A stretch of 64,000 nucleotides of DNA from Piscinibacter sp. HJYY11 (GTDB lineage Bacteria > Pseudomonadota > Gammaproteobacteria > Burkholderiales > Burkholderiaceae_C): positions 3,832,746 to 3,896,745 of the forward strand of contig NZ_JAERQZ010000001.1 of NCBI RefSeq assembly GCF_016735515.1. The letters are read 5' to 3'. The position numbers were made by a program, and so were the translations under genes. Below the pieces are notes generated by a model. It worked only from the letters and a program-made list of their open reading frames with translations, did no database searches and was not told the DNA's origin. Shown here piece by piece: positions 9,301-17,524 of this stretch. Every line of letters starts with the position of its first letter. Positions within the stretch are counted from its first letter, which is position 1.

Positions 9301-10664
9301 GCAGCTTCAATCGAAGCCCAATCGGGTACGACGCCATCAATCGATTGACGACGATTACCGGCCCATGGGGTTCGGGCACTATTGGCTACAACGGGCGCGG
9401 CAACATCACGAGCCAAACGCTTGGCACATACAGCCTCTCGTATGGCTATGACGGCAACAACCGATTGGCGAGCATCTCGGGATCCCGCTCCGCTACCTAC
9501 GGCTATGACACCCTAGGGAACATCACATCGGGCGGCGGTAACACTTATTCCTTCGACGGCGCTCCCAACATGCGTTGCGCCAACTGTGCCGGCACGACCC
9601 GAGTGGACTACGCCTACGACGGCATGAGTCAACGGGTCTTCAGCATCAAAGGCGGAGTCAAGACTTACGAGGTATACGGGTCTCATGGCCATCTCTTGGT
9701 TGAGTACGTCGCATCGCCGACTCCGAAGCTGACGGAGTACTTCTACCTCGGCGGCAAGCGCATTGCTGAAGTTGATCCGCGAACGGTGACCACCACTGGG
9801 ATGACCGCCTCTCCAGCGCTGTTGAATCCGGGGCAGCCGACCACTTTGTCGGCAACGGTGCAAGGATCGGCACCAACCGGGACGGTGACGTTCCGCGAAG
9901 GTGGGGCTGTGCTCGGTACTGCGACCGTGAGCGGCGGTACCGCCACTCTCGCAGGGCAAACATTTAGCACTGGTGGCAATCACAACCTGACGGCTGTCTA
10001 CAGCGGCGACGCGAATAACGGCCCAAGCAGTTCTGGCGTTGTTGCGGTTGCAGTGGCAGGGACGTTCGTATACGCGAACCCGACCACCGCGTTGGTCGGT
10101 CAGCAGGTGTACCTGGCCGCCACGGTGTACGGAAACAATCCGTCGGGCAACGTTGTCTTTAGAGACAACGGCGCAGTGATAGCAACGGTTCCAATCGGCG
10201 CCACCGGCACCAGTGCGCTGGCAACCACCATGGCTTCGTTTTCTACGGCTGGCGCACACTCGATCACGGCCGCATACAGTGGTGATGGCTCTAACCAACC
10301 CACCACCTCTCAACCCGTCGTCATTCAAGTTAGCGTTGATGGCTCAGTCGGACTTACAGCAACGCCGACATCAGGAAGCAAAGCCACAGTGTTCGAATTT
10401 AGAGCCACCGGATTCGGCTCAGTTAGCACCGGGAGTGTCACCTTCACTGCTACGGGTGTGTCAAATGGCACCCTCAATCTCGGTACCTACCCGCTTACGA
10501 ATGGGCAAGCGACTCGCTTCTACGCATTTCCGTTTGACGACGATTGGACCGTTACCGCACGGCACTCAGGCAATGTGACATCGCCGCCTGTTGTCGTCAC
10601 CGTCGTATCGCGGACGGGTACCAACCCGCCGAACTGCACGGTTGATCCGCGGCTCTGCCAATGA
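6324..10664 (+). CDS. secreted RHS/YD-repeat protein with C-terminal Ig-like domains
   Basis: This 1446-residue protein has an N-terminal signal peptide (hydrophobic LRAVLPVLAAMPMAMA before QE, about residue 45). From about residue 55 to 1150 it is built of RHS/YD repeats (many copies of the pattern YDxxGNLT / YDGxNRLxSI), which form a hollow beta-barrel shell in known RHS and Tc toxins. The last repeats end in EYFYLGGKRIAEVD, where other RHS proteins run into the core domain. Here the protein instead changes to about three bacterial Ig-like repeats (about 1155-1430, with GTVTF, AVYSGD and AAYSGD signatures) and stops after NPPNC...RLCQ. The RHS core and toxin are carried by the next gene. 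The ribosome site is a purine-rich AGGGAAGGG about 9 bases before the ATG. The gene heads an array of same-strand genes that continues into a T2SS-like operon. Confidence 0.88.
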   Translation: MGNANLSGRRRQLTAPFAAAVGKLARGALRAVLPVLAAMPMAMAQEVIPDFHKEPGINPNRSFVNQSFNEHIDPYTGALQLHYVDIHVPGNGGFDLSVNRSYNSVSFDENNPAAHSGIAGLGWTIHFGRVLHKTSTLPCSSSAFRVDTLANPVIELPDGSTQMLVFSGSASPMMYTTQRWKADCASGGGLIVYSPDGTRYDMTHPVAVGSGAGVKYAWYTRSIVDRNNNSATVNYVSGTQRISSVTTSDGRSINFTYHSYGLVNTISAHGATFTYSYREITGVPGSYYLTRVDRPGPDGSSWQYEYFGVRNNIPGGYALNRVTYPEGGYIDYDYGSSTSDYVVFDSTAAATSRATVVKSKRASGGGTWNFSYVPAQSQGSFDRTTVSTPSGTVTYDHYGANYALSGELWRVGLLRRKQLGSIRTEVYTWAPSAAISSQQFKRPGAWQATRLDPAVYAPRLTGRTITQHGTDHNTNFSNFDGYDNPRTISESGPNGGSRTTSLTYFDGASKWIIKQLKDQVVSGGVSITRTFDTNGNLRTVNRDGITTEHWYHPDGNVSQTRFPRNLDHSYSNYHRGIARTETQPEGVSYSREVSDAGNLMSERNGEGKTTSYTYDGLNRVRSINLPRGDDTTINYTSTSKTASRGGLVETTTFDGFGRPRRITLGGIDRNYLHDALGRLTFVSNPNTSSTGTTYGYDILDRVTLVRNADSSEKVITYGGSTKAVRDERSHTTTFGYRAYGDPAQQFLMYVTAPGSVSGASISLGRNGKDLVTSMTQDGIARTFDYYTSGYMEWSTTPETGRTDYGRDAAGNMTTKSVGGQTTVFSYDNQNRLYNIDYPGTTPDVRKGYSRTHKLKSVTSSVASRTFDYDDNDNLSTETLVVDGLSFVIGYGYNGRDQLASMTYPRSNRTVSFAPNTLGRPTQVGSFVTSVSYWPSGQVNTITYGNGATSTYGQHSTRLWPNSFVTTRHGTYTNSSYSYDTAGNLTGISDSADSSFNRSPIGYDAINRLTTITGPWGSGTIGYNGRGNITSQTLGTYSLSYGYDGNNRLASISGSRSATYGYDTLGNITSGGGNTYSFDGAPNMRCANCAGTTRVDYAYDGMSQRVFSIKGGVKTYEVYGSHGHLLVEYVASPTPKLTEYFYLGGKRIAEVDPRTVTTTGMTASPALLNPGQPTTLSATVQGSAPTGTVTFREGGAVLGTATVSGGTATLAGQTFSTGGNHNLTAVYSGDANNGPSSSGVVAVAVAGTFVYANPTTALVGQQVYLAATVYGNNPSGNVVFRDNGAVIATVPIGATGTSALATTMASFSTAGAHSITAAYSGDGSNQPTTSQPVVIQVSVDGSVGLTATPTSGSKATVFEFRATGFGSVSTGSVTFTATGVSNGTLNLGTYPLTNGQATRFYAFPFDDDWTVTARHSGNVTSPPVVVTVVSRTGTNPPNCTVDPRLCQ

Positions 10665-10705
10665 GCTTGTCTCAACCTCGCAGCAAACACGAGCTAGGAG
10701 TGGCA

Positions 10706-11680
10706 ATGAACACAATCTTTTATATCGCGGTTCGGAAGGTTGGGGCGGCACTCGCGGCACTTTCGCTGTCGCTTGCTTCCTTCGCAACGCTGGCGCAGAT
10801 CACAACGTACTACCACAACGATCCTTCAGGTACGCCGCAGGTCGCGACTGACGTAAATGGAAATGTTGTGTGGAAAGAGTCGTATCGACCATACGGCGAC
10901 AAGCTCAACAACCAACCCGGCGCTGGGACGAACAAGATCGGTTATGCCGGCCGTCCATATGACAACTCTACTGGGCTCAGTTACATGGGCGCCAGGTACT
11001 ACGACCCCGTCATTGGGCGATTCACTGGTGTGGATCCAGCAGATCAGGATGCTGAAAACGTTCACAGCCTGAATAGATACACGTACGCAAATAACAATCC
11101 GTATCGATACATCGACCCGGATGGAAATACACCGGTCGACGCGCTCTTTTTGTTCTGGGATCTCGGAAAGCTCGGTGTAGCGATCTACGTTGGCAATCCA
11201 GCAGCGATTGCTGATGCCGGGGTTGATGCGGCCATCAGTTTCGCGAGCGTCTTCAGCCCAGTGCCGGGCGTAGGTCAGGCATACAAAGTCTCGCGGATCA
11301 CTCAAAAGGGACTGGCTGCAGCAAACCAAGGCGAGAATGCGGTTCAAGCAGCGAGCTTAGGCTCCGCTGCCGCAAAGGTCCATCCGACGTTTAAGCCTGG
11401 ACCGCATGCTGGAGAGTCAATCCCCGCACGTGGGCCAGGGCGAGATTTCACAGCTCATGAACGCGCAGAAGGAAAGCGAATCTTTAGTGAGACCGGCTGT
11501 CACACCTGCGGAACCAAGACCGCGGGCACGAAGAGAAACGACCCGGTGCTGGATCACCAACCCGTGTCGGCATTGAATACAAAAGGTGCTCCGCAGCGCC
11601 TCTATCCTCAATGCTTAAAGTGCAGCAAGAACCAAGGCCTCGCGGTGATTAGACAGCTTCGAGAGGACGCCAAGAAGTGA
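10706..11680 (+). CDS. secreted RHS core protein with C-terminal HNH-type toxin domain
   Basis: This 324-residue protein starts at ATG 10706 behind AGGAG (6-base spacing) and has its own signal peptide (ALAALSLSLASFATLA-Q). Right after it come the last YD repeat and the RHS core pattern YYHNDPSGTP ... ESYRPYG ... YMGARYYDPVIGRFTGVDP ... NRYTYANNNPYRYIDPDG. These are the residues that end the shell and mark the toxin junction in RHS proteins. The variable C-terminus (about 150-324) ends with a Cys4/HNH-like module: CHTCG (about 265-268), DHQPVSALN (Asp283-His284) and QRLYPQCLKCSKNQG (Cys303, Cys306). This is a zinc-bound nuclease-like fold known in polymorphic toxins. It belongs with the preceding gene, which lacks this part, and with the overlapping gene behind it as candidate immunity. 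Nuclease activity is inferred. Confidence 0.85.
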   Translation: MNTIFYIAVRKVGAALAALSLSLASFATLAQITTYYHNDPSGTPQVATDVNGNVVWKESYRPYGDKLNNQPGAGTNKIGYAGRPYDNSTGLSYMGARYYDPVIGRFTGVDPADQDAENVHSLNRYTYANNNPYRYIDPDGNTPVDALFLFWDLGKLGVAIYVGNPAAIADAGVDAAISFASVFSPVPGVGQAYKVSRITQKGLAAANQGENAVQAASLGSAAAKVHPTFKPGPHAGESIPARGPGRDFTAHERAEGKRIFSETGCHTCGTKTAGTKRNDPVLDHQPVSALNTKGAPQRLYPQCLKCSKNQGLAVIRQLREDAKK

Positions 11681-12048
11681 AGAAATCGATTAGTGCCTCG
11701 CTACCGAACTCTCTGGTTCTCGTTATGGACTACGCGTCCGGCGAGCCGCCTGAGGTTATGGGGGAGACGTTGGTTGCAAGTAGCGGATCCTGCCTCGCCA
11801 TTGGAACTTTGGCTGAACAAAGTGGCGAGACTGAGTTCTTGCTGACGGATGAAATCGACGCTGTGGAACATTCGACCATGCACTTAGCATTCGATGGCCA
11901 CATTGAGGTGACAAGTGGCGAAGTTTCACTCGTCAGCGTTCTCAATCAGCCCCTTGTGACGCTGCCGGTTAGTTCGAGCAGTGTTCGGGTGCGCGTGCTT
12001 GCAAACGATATGGAGGAACCAAATTGCATTGCAGTTCTACTGGGCTAG
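11677..12048 (+). CDS. candidate immunity protein for the RHS toxin
   Basis: This 123-residue protein starts with GTG overlapping the toxin stop codon (GTGA), a spacing typical of translationally coupled toxin and immunity genes. It has no signal peptide. The sequence is beta-rich and acidic, with phrases such as HLAFDGHIEVTSGEV and VRVRVLANDMEEPNCIAVLLG. I do not recognise a Pfam family with certainty. The immunity role is inferred from position and size: small, directly behind a polymorphic toxin C-terminus. The next gene (pseudopilin) may begin inside its end. Lack of a signal peptide fits neutralisation in the cytoplasm, where a nuclease would act. Confidence 0.6.
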   Translation: MKKSISASLPNSLVLVMDYASGEPPEVMGETLVASSGSCLAIGTLAEQSGETEFLLTDEIDAVEHSTMHLAFDGHIEVTSGEVSLVSVLNQPLVTLPVSSSSVRVRVLANDMEEPNCIAVLLG

Positions 12049-12578
12049 CGCCGCGAGCAAGACGGTCTCATACATTCCTCCGTCGGATTGCCGCGCCGAT
12101 GATGGCTGCGGTTGTGCGTCGGCCAAGAGGTGAAATTGTTAGGGCGTCTGTAGATGCTAAGCGCCTCAGGGTGCGAACTGGTTTCACATTGCTCGAGCTG
12201 CTCGTTGTGATGGTCATCATCGGCCTTCTGGCTGCCTACGTTGGGCCAAGATATTTCGCTCAATTGGGCAAGTCTGAGCGAAGCGCTGCGAAGGCTCAAA
12301 TCGAAAGCCTTGCAAGAGCGGTAGACGCATATCGAATCGACACAGGTCACTTTCCTCTTCAGACCAATGGTCTGCGCGCGCTCGTATCGCGACCGCAAGG
12401 GGAAGAAAAATGGAATGGTCCGTATCTACAGAAAGCGGTGCCGCCTGATCCTTGGGGACGAGACTATGTTTATGTGGTGCCAGGTGCGAACGGCGCTGAC
12501 TTTGAGCTGATATCTCTCGGCAAGGATGGCTTGCCTGGCGGAGCAGACGACGCTGCGGATATCACCTTCAGGCAGTAG
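12024..12578 (+). CDS. gspG: GspG-like major pseudopilin
   Basis: The protein contains a class-3 leader and pilin helix G^FTLLELLVVMVIIGLLAAYV with Glu at +5. The GspG signature follows: alternating helix, YRIDTGHFPLQTNGLRALV, WNGPYLQKAVPPDPWGRDYVYVVPG and a C-terminal LISLGKDGLPGGADDAADI. That is the calcium-site and PDPWG pattern of T2SS major pseudopilins. The start is uncertain. A TTG at 12024 has a perfect GGAGGA six bases upstream, inside the immunity gene, but gives a long 53-residue leader. ATG 12102 or GTG 12171 give the short leader usual in this family. GspG forms the pseudopilus that pushes substrate through the secretin. It is the first gene of the secretion operon and is joined to the toxin-immunity pair upstream. 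Confidence 0.88.
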   Translation: MHCSSTGLAPRARRSHTFLRRIAAPMMAAVVRRPRGEIVRASVDAKRLRVRTGFTLLELLVVMVIIGLLAAYVGPRYFAQLGKSERSAAKAQIESLARAVDAYRIDTGHFPLQTNGLRALVSRPQGEEKWNGPYLQKAVPPDPWGRDYVYVVPGANGADFELISLGKDGLPGGADDAADITFRQ

Positions 12579-12599
12579 GGCTCAACGGGTAGAACACTT

Positions 12600-13838
12600 G
12601 TGCACTCAGCGATGCAGCCAGGGCAGGCGGTAGGTAGCTCCAGCCGCCGGCTAGTGCTGGTGCAAGGCCGTGGCCCCAAAGGGGAACACGTCGAAGTGCA
12701 GCTGCTTGCGGCTAGCACTACGGAAGCCATCAGGTTGGCGCGACAACGAGGCGTTCACGCAATCAGTGTCGAGGAAGAACCCGACCGCCCAACCCTCACC
12801 AACTCTTCCGGAAAGAGCTTCCCGCTCCTTTTGTTCAGCCAAGAGCTACTCGCTCTTCTAGAAGCTGGACTAACACTGGTCGAGGCGCTCGGAGTTCTAG
12901 TGAACAAAGAGCGCCGCAAGGACGTCGCCGACGTGCTGCGCGCTGTTACTCGCGGGCTGCAGGAGGGCTTGAGTTTCTCGAAGGTGCTCTCTGATCAGCC
13001 TTCGTTGTTTCCTGAAATGTTCGTCGCTAGCATGAAGGCGTCTGAGCGCACCGGGGATCTGCCTCGGGCACTCGCTCGGTACATCGCTTATCAAGCGCAA
13101 TTCAACGAGATCAAGAAGAAGATCACATCGGCTGCAATCTATCCATCGGCACTGCTGGTGGTCGGAGCCCTGGTCTGCGTGTTCCTGGTCGGGTACGTTT
13201 TGCCGAGATTCAGCGTGGTGTACGACGGGTCCGGCCGTGAAATCCCCTGGCTGTCGCTGATGCTGCTGGACGTTGGGCGGCTGTTACACCAACACTGGGT
13301 GATTGCTGCCATTGCAATCGGCACTGTGGTTTTGCTGGCCGTCCTTGCAGTCAAACTGCCAGCAACCCGTCGAGCGCTCCTCGAATCGATTCTTCGTCTT
13401 CCCTGGCTTGCCGATCGTGCCAGCGAGTTCCGGATGATTCGCTTTTACAGGGCGGCATCGCTCCTGCTGGCGTCCGGCATTGCCCTACCTCGTGCATTGA
13501 TGATGGTTGAAGGGCTTCTCAGTCCGGTACAGCGAGCGCAACTGCGTGTCGCCCGGACAGGCCTCGATGAAGGCCGCAGCTTTTCTGCTTCAATGGTTGA
13601 AGCAGACTTGAGCAGTGCAGTTGCTGAGTCGCTCATCAAGGTGGGCGAGCGTTCAGGTCAAATGGCAGAGATGCTTGAGCGGACTGCGATGTTTCATGAA
13701 GAGGAGATGAGTCGGGTCATCGACTGGGCTTCTCGTCTGCTCGAGCCGGTGCTGATGGCGGCGATCGGGATCATCGTCGGGGCGGTGGTGCTCCTGATGT
13801 ACATGCCGATCTTCGAACTCGCAGGATCGCTGCAATGA
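12600..13838 (+). CDS. gspF: GspF/PilC-like inner-membrane platform protein
   Basis: This 412-residue protein shows the two-copy T2SSF domain arrangement. The first copy (about 75-195, starting FSQELLALLEAGLTLVEAL and containing FPEMFVASMKASERTGDLP) is followed by a membrane helix (SALLVVGALVCVFLVGYVL). The second copy (about 275-400, FYRAASLLLASGIALPRAL ... LIKVGERSGQMAEML) ends in a last membrane segment. GspF is the polytopic platform that couples the ATPase to pseudopilus assembly. Length is normal for the family. It starts with GTG 12600 or ATG 12612 and its stop overlaps the ATG of the ATPase gene by four bases (ATGA). Confidence 0.92.
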   Translation: MHSAMQPGQAVGSSSRRLVLVQGRGPKGEHVEVQLLAASTTEAIRLARQRGVHAISVEEEPDRPTLTNSSGKSFPLLLFSQELLALLEAGLTLVEALGVLVNKERRKDVADVLRAVTRGLQEGLSFSKVLSDQPSLFPEMFVASMKASERTGDLPRALARYIAYQAQFNEIKKKITSAAIYPSALLVVGALVCVFLVGYVLPRFSVVYDGSGREIPWLSLMLLDVGRLLHQHWVIAAIAIGTVVLLAVLAVKLPATRRALLESILRLPWLADRASEFRMIRFYRAASLLLASGIALPRALMMVEGLLSPVQRAQLRVARTGLDEGRSFSASMVEADLSSAVAESLIKVGERSGQMAEMLERTAMFHEEEMSRVIDWASRLLEPVLMAAIGIIVGAVVLLMYMPIFELAGSLQ

Positions 13839-15556
13839 AGGCGGCCGCCATCGTAGAACACGCTGCCTCTGACGCCTGCGTTGCCGAGCTCGAACGACAG
13901 ATTCCCGCTGCGGCCGACCTCGCAAGCAAAACACAGCGCACCGTCCGCACTTGCCTGGCGGAGCTTTGCCAGTTGTCAGAGCCGCAGTACACAGCGGCGC
14001 TTGCCCGGGTGTTCGAATATCCCTTCGGCACCGGATCGGACATGGAGGGCTTGGTGGCGGATTTTTCTGCGCTGCCATTCGCCGAGTGCCAGTCGCGAAA
14101 AGTCATTTTCGGAAGGAAATCCGATGGAGCGCGGACGCTCCTGCTTTCCGACCCTTTTGATGAAGACAGCGAAGGCTGGGCCATGCGCCGACTCGAAGAA
14201 TCAACAACGGGCGAGTGGTCCACGATGTTGGTGAGTCGAGCGAACGTGGATGCGTTGCTGGCGGTGTACGAGGCTCACCGAAGAGCGGTCGACGAATATG
14301 AGGAAGGTGGTTCGACGAGCGATCTGTCCACCGACGACGACATCCCCGTCATCTCATTGAGCTCCATCGGTGATGTCCAGAGCGACGTCGTGCGTTTGGT
14401 GGATTCGACCATCTATGACGCATTGAAGATCAAGGCGAGCGACATTCATCTGGAATGTGATTTAGCCGGTCTGCATGTCCAGTTCAGAGTGGACGGCGTG
14501 TTGGTGCCAGTGACAAGCATCGCCGGTATTGAGCGCGCGAACCAGGCGATATCGCGTGTGAAGGTCATGGCCGAGCTGGACATTGCGGAACGCCGGATCC
14601 CCCAAGATGGCCGCTTTCGCGTTCGGGTTGATAGGCGGGACGTTGATTTCCGAGTGTCCATCATGCCGAACGCGTTCGGCGAGGACGCGGTGCTGCGGCT
14701 GCTTGATCGCCGGTCGCTGACCGAGGACGTGGCCGGCGCATTGACTCTTGAGAGCCTGGGGCTAAATGACAATGGGATTGCGAACATTCGGGAGCTTGCG
14801 CAGAGACCTCACGGCATGCTCCTCGTCACCGGACCGACGGGATCAGGCAAGACCACCACGCTTTACGCTGCCATCACGGAGATTCACACCGGACGCGACA
14901 AGATCGTCACGATCGAAGATCCAGTTGAGTACCGGCTCCCGCGGGTGCTGCAGATTCCAGTCAACGAGAAAAAAGGGCTTACCTTCGCTCGAGGCTTGCG
15001 CTCTATTCTTCGCCACGACCCAGACAAGATCATGGTTGGTGAGATTCGCGACAGCGACACGGCGCAGATCGCTGTACAGGCTGCGCTCACTGGGCATCTG
15101 GTCTTCACCACTGTCCACGCCAACAGTGTCTTCGACGTCCTGGGGCGCTTTCTTCATATGGGCGTGGATGCCTATAGCTTTGCCGCAGCGTTGAATGGGA
15201 TCGTCTCTCAGCGTTTGTTGCGGGTGAACTGCGAGAGTTGCGTGGCTCTACGGCGGCCCGACGAGAGTGCGATCCAGCGGGCCAAACTCCAATCAGCAGA
15301 CCTCCGTTCTTGGAAGCTGATGGCCGGAGCTGGCTGCGCGAATTGCCGTGGCACTGGTTTTCTAGGAAGACGCGCGATCGCCGAAGTGTTGGTGTTGGAT
15401 GATCGCCTTCGAGAAGCCATCGCAACGCGCGCGCCGGTCTCGGTGCTAAGAGAGATGGCTGCGTCCGTCGGCATGCAAACGATGAGAGAGTGCGCACTGG
15501 ATGTGGTTCGGCAAGGCGACACGACGCTCGAGGAGTTTCTCCGTGTGGCGGGATAG
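13835..15556 (+). CDS. gspE: GspE/PilB-like secretion ATPase
   Basis: This 573-residue protein has the full hexameric traffic-ATPase pattern. Walker A is GPTGSGKTTT (about 332-341), an Asp box follows (VTIEDPVEY), then Walker B-type LRHDPDKIMVGEIRD and a His box (GHLVFTTVHAN). A four-Cys zinc motif, CESC ... CANC, lies about 35 residues apart in the C-terminal domain. The linker has LKIKASDIHLE. The N-terminal 150 residues are less conserved and would contact the L-like protein. It hydrolyses ATP in the cytoplasm to drive pseudopilin assembly. It overlaps both neighbours, which supports one operon. Confidence 0.93.
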   Translation: MKAAAIVEHAASDACVAELERQIPAAADLASKTQRTVRTCLAELCQLSEPQYTAALARVFEYPFGTGSDMEGLVADFSALPFAECQSRKVIFGRKSDGARTLLLSDPFDEDSEGWAMRRLEESTTGEWSTMLVSRANVDALLAVYEAHRRAVDEYEEGGSTSDLSTDDDIPVISLSSIGDVQSDVVRLVDSTIYDALKIKASDIHLECDLAGLHVQFRVDGVLVPVTSIAGIERANQAISRVKVMAELDIAERRIPQDGRFRVRVDRRDVDFRVSIMPNAFGEDAVLRLLDRRSLTEDVAGALTLESLGLNDNGIANIRELAQRPHGMLLVTGPTGSGKTTTLYAAITEIHTGRDKIVTIEDPVEYRLPRVLQIPVNEKKGLTFARGLRSILRHDPDKIMVGEIRDSDTAQIAVQAALTGHLVFTTVHANSVFDVLGRFLHMGVDAYSFAAALNGIVSQRLLRVNCESCVALRRPDESAIQRAKLQSADLRSWKLMAGAGCANCRGTGFLGRRAIAEVLVLDDRLREAIATRAPVSVLREMAASVGMQTMRECALDVVRQGDTTLEEFLRVAG

Positions 15557-16898
15557 CGGCAGGTCCGTTGCATTGCTGGTCCGTTCCGATCGCGTTGAAT
15601 TGATGGCGGTTGTGCGGGGAAAGTCCATTGAAACCATCGCGGAGGTGGCCCTGGACGGCGTGGATCGCGAGGCGCTTCCAGATGCCATATCGCGCCTGGA
15701 GCCGCTAGTGAAAGCGGACCTCGGCGACACCAGATCCGTCCGCGGCCCATTAATCGTCCTGCTCAGCGCTCGTTGGGCGCCAGCGATCGCCTGCCCTTGG
15801 AGTCGCCAGCTGCAACATGCGGCTCCCGCTAGGCGCTACCTCTCGGAGCTCTTTACGTCCTCCGGCGTCACAGTCGCTGACACCGACGAGATTCGTATCG
15901 AAGACCGCGGATACAAAGTGACGGCCGTGGCGGTGCTGTACCGAGCTGACGTCTTGGCGGCAGTAGCCAAGCTAAGTGATGCGTTGCACTGCCCACTTAA
16001 AGTCGTTATGACGCTGCAACAGACGGTGTGGCAGGTATTTTCGTCGTCAAAGCTTCGAGCTTTGGCGCTTGTAGACGGCCAACACGTGAGCATGATCAAG
16101 CCGGGGCAACGCAACGCCTGGATGCCTGGCCAGGTGTGTTTCAGCGCACCAAACGATTCCCCGCTCGACACCGCTGCCCGCCTGATCCGCCGTCTAGCGT
16201 TGAGAACGGTTCGTTCGGTTCGCACCCAAGTACGCTTGATCGATCTCGGTTCGGCCGACCCAGTTGACTCAGTCACACACACCTTCGAGGCGCCTCGCAT
16301 GAAATCGCCGCTCCAAGGAGGCGACACCCAGGTCCTCGCACGACTGCTTTTTCACGCGACGGGCGGTTCTGCCCATCGGCCGCTGAGCGTGATGCCAGTC
16401 GCGACTCGGACGACACGAATGCAGATTGGGATGGCATCCGTCGCGCTGACATGCGCATCAATTGCGCTGTTGACGGTTTATCGCGCGCAAGCGGAGGTGG
16501 ATGGTCATGCGAGCCTGCCACCCGCGAGGGTCCAAGCGACGGGCCTCGAAACGTCGCGAGTCGCACCGGTCGCCGACCCTGCGCGTGTTCGTGCAGTAAA
16601 TGCGGCTATCAGGGAGCTCAATCTGCCCTTCGAGGATCTGTCCAGAAGCCTCACGCCTCCGCGTGACATCCATGTGGGCCTTCTATCTCTATCTTTCAGC
16701 TCCGTCGGCGCCGCGGGGCAACGGTCAGCCGTCCTGCTTACAGCCGACGCACGGTCAAGCGTCGACATGACCAGATATGTGGCGTTCTTGGCCGACCGTC
16801 CTACTGTCCAGAAGCCGTCGCTGGTAGCCCATCAATTGATGGAAGGCGAGCCAGGCACGCCCTATCGATTCTCAGTGGAGTTGTCGTGGCGGGACTGA
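15543..16898 (+). CDS. GspL-like (PilM/PilN-type) assembly protein
   Basis: This 451-residue protein starts at GTG 15543, 7 bases behind AGGAG, inside the end of the ATPase gene. An N-terminal cytoplasmic domain (about 1-285) with repeated VALLVRSDRVELMAV-like strands fits the actin-like domain of GspL/PilM. One membrane helix follows (about 300-318, IGMASVALTCASIALLTVY). The periplasmic part contains a proline-rich linker and a ferredoxin-like PilN/GspL domain. Position after the ATPase and before M- and C-like genes supports the role of linking the ATPase to the inner-membrane platform. Sequence similarity is weak, so the call rests on topology and order. Confidence 0.7.
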   Translation: MWRDSGRSVALLVRSDRVELMAVVRGKSIETIAEVALDGVDREALPDAISRLEPLVKADLGDTRSVRGPLIVLLSARWAPAIACPWSRQLQHAAPARRYLSELFTSSGVTVADTDEIRIEDRGYKVTAVAVLYRADVLAAVAKLSDALHCPLKVVMTLQQTVWQVFSSSKLRALALVDGQHVSMIKPGQRNAWMPGQVCFSAPNDSPLDTAARLIRRLALRTVRSVRTQVRLIDLGSADPVDSVTHTFEAPRMKSPLQGGDTQVLARLLFHATGGSAHRPLSVMPVATRTTRMQIGMASVALTCASIALLTVYRAQAEVDGHASLPPARVQATGLETSRVAPVADPARVRAVNAAIRELNLPFEDLSRSLTPPRDIHVGLLSLSFSSVGAAGQRSAVLLTADARSSVDMTRYVAFLADRPTVQKPSLVAHQLMEGEPGTPYRFSVELSWRD

Positions 16899-17524
16899 AT
16901 TCGATGATCCAGCAATTCGCGACGCTGCCTGAGGCGCTTTGGTGGGAGTCGCGTCGGGTAGCCAGATTGGCCGCCAGAACCGTTGGATCGTCATGGTTAG
17001 TCCTGCTTGCGTGTGCTGCGGTCGTGGTGATCAGCGCCTGGTGGCTCCTTCGCATGCAGATGCGTTCGGGCGAGTCACCCGCGTCAATTCGAACTGTTGC
17101 TCCGGATGCGCCAGCAGGAAATCCAATGGCGTCGAGTCTGGATGGCCTCGCGGCGTTCGACAAGCTCCTTATCGCTCATGAGGAGGCGCCTTGGGTTCTG
17201 AGCGAGTTGTTCGGGCAAGCCGAAGCCAGTGGGCTGGCTCTGGCGCGCGCGACCTACAGCAGTTCCGACGACGTGCCAGGCCAGTACAGGCGTGTCCTGA
17301 TCGCGTTTCCGCTCAAGGGCCGCCCTGATGCTCTACGTGATTTCTTGAACGAGGCACTTAGGAAGCATCGGTCTCTTGCATTGACCTCCGCCTCTTTCGT
17401 GCGAGGGAGCGTCGCGTCCCCCGAGGTTGAAGCCAAGATCAACCTTGTGCTTCTCACCCGGTTGCCCATGCAAAGTGCAATGGCCGTGGACGCCTCGTCC
17501 TTTGATCCCGAGGTCCGCCCGTGA
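16886..17524 (+). CDS. GspM/PilO-like inner-membrane protein
   Basis: This 212-residue protein begins with GTG 16886 overlapping the L-like gene by 13 bases. It has one membrane helix near the N-terminus (about 36-55, WLVLLACAAVVVISAWWLL) and a periplasmic domain that fits a small alpha-beta (ferredoxin-like) fold: LIAHEEAPWVLSELFGQAEASGLALARATYSSSDD ... YRRVLIAFPLKG. This is the PilO/GspM arrangement. It would pair with the L-like protein to form the scaffold under the pseudopilus. Identity is by topology and position rather than by motif. Confidence 0.65.
   Translation: MAGLNSMIQQFATLPEALWWESRRVARLAARTVGSSWLVLLACAAVVVISAWWLLRMQMRSGESPASIRTVAPDAPAGNPMASSLDGLAAFDKLLIAHEEAPWVLSELFGQAEASGLALARATYSSSDDVPGQYRRVLIAFPLKGRPDALRDFLNEALRKHRSLALTSASFVRGSVASPEVEAKINLVLLTRLPMQSAMAVDASSFDPEVRP

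Noticed and set aside
9770..10706. A frameshift or sequencing error as the reason for two RHS genes
   Set aside because: The first protein continues in frame for about 290 residues of Ig-like repeats and the second begins with a ribosome site and signal peptide, so both ends are organised rather than broken.
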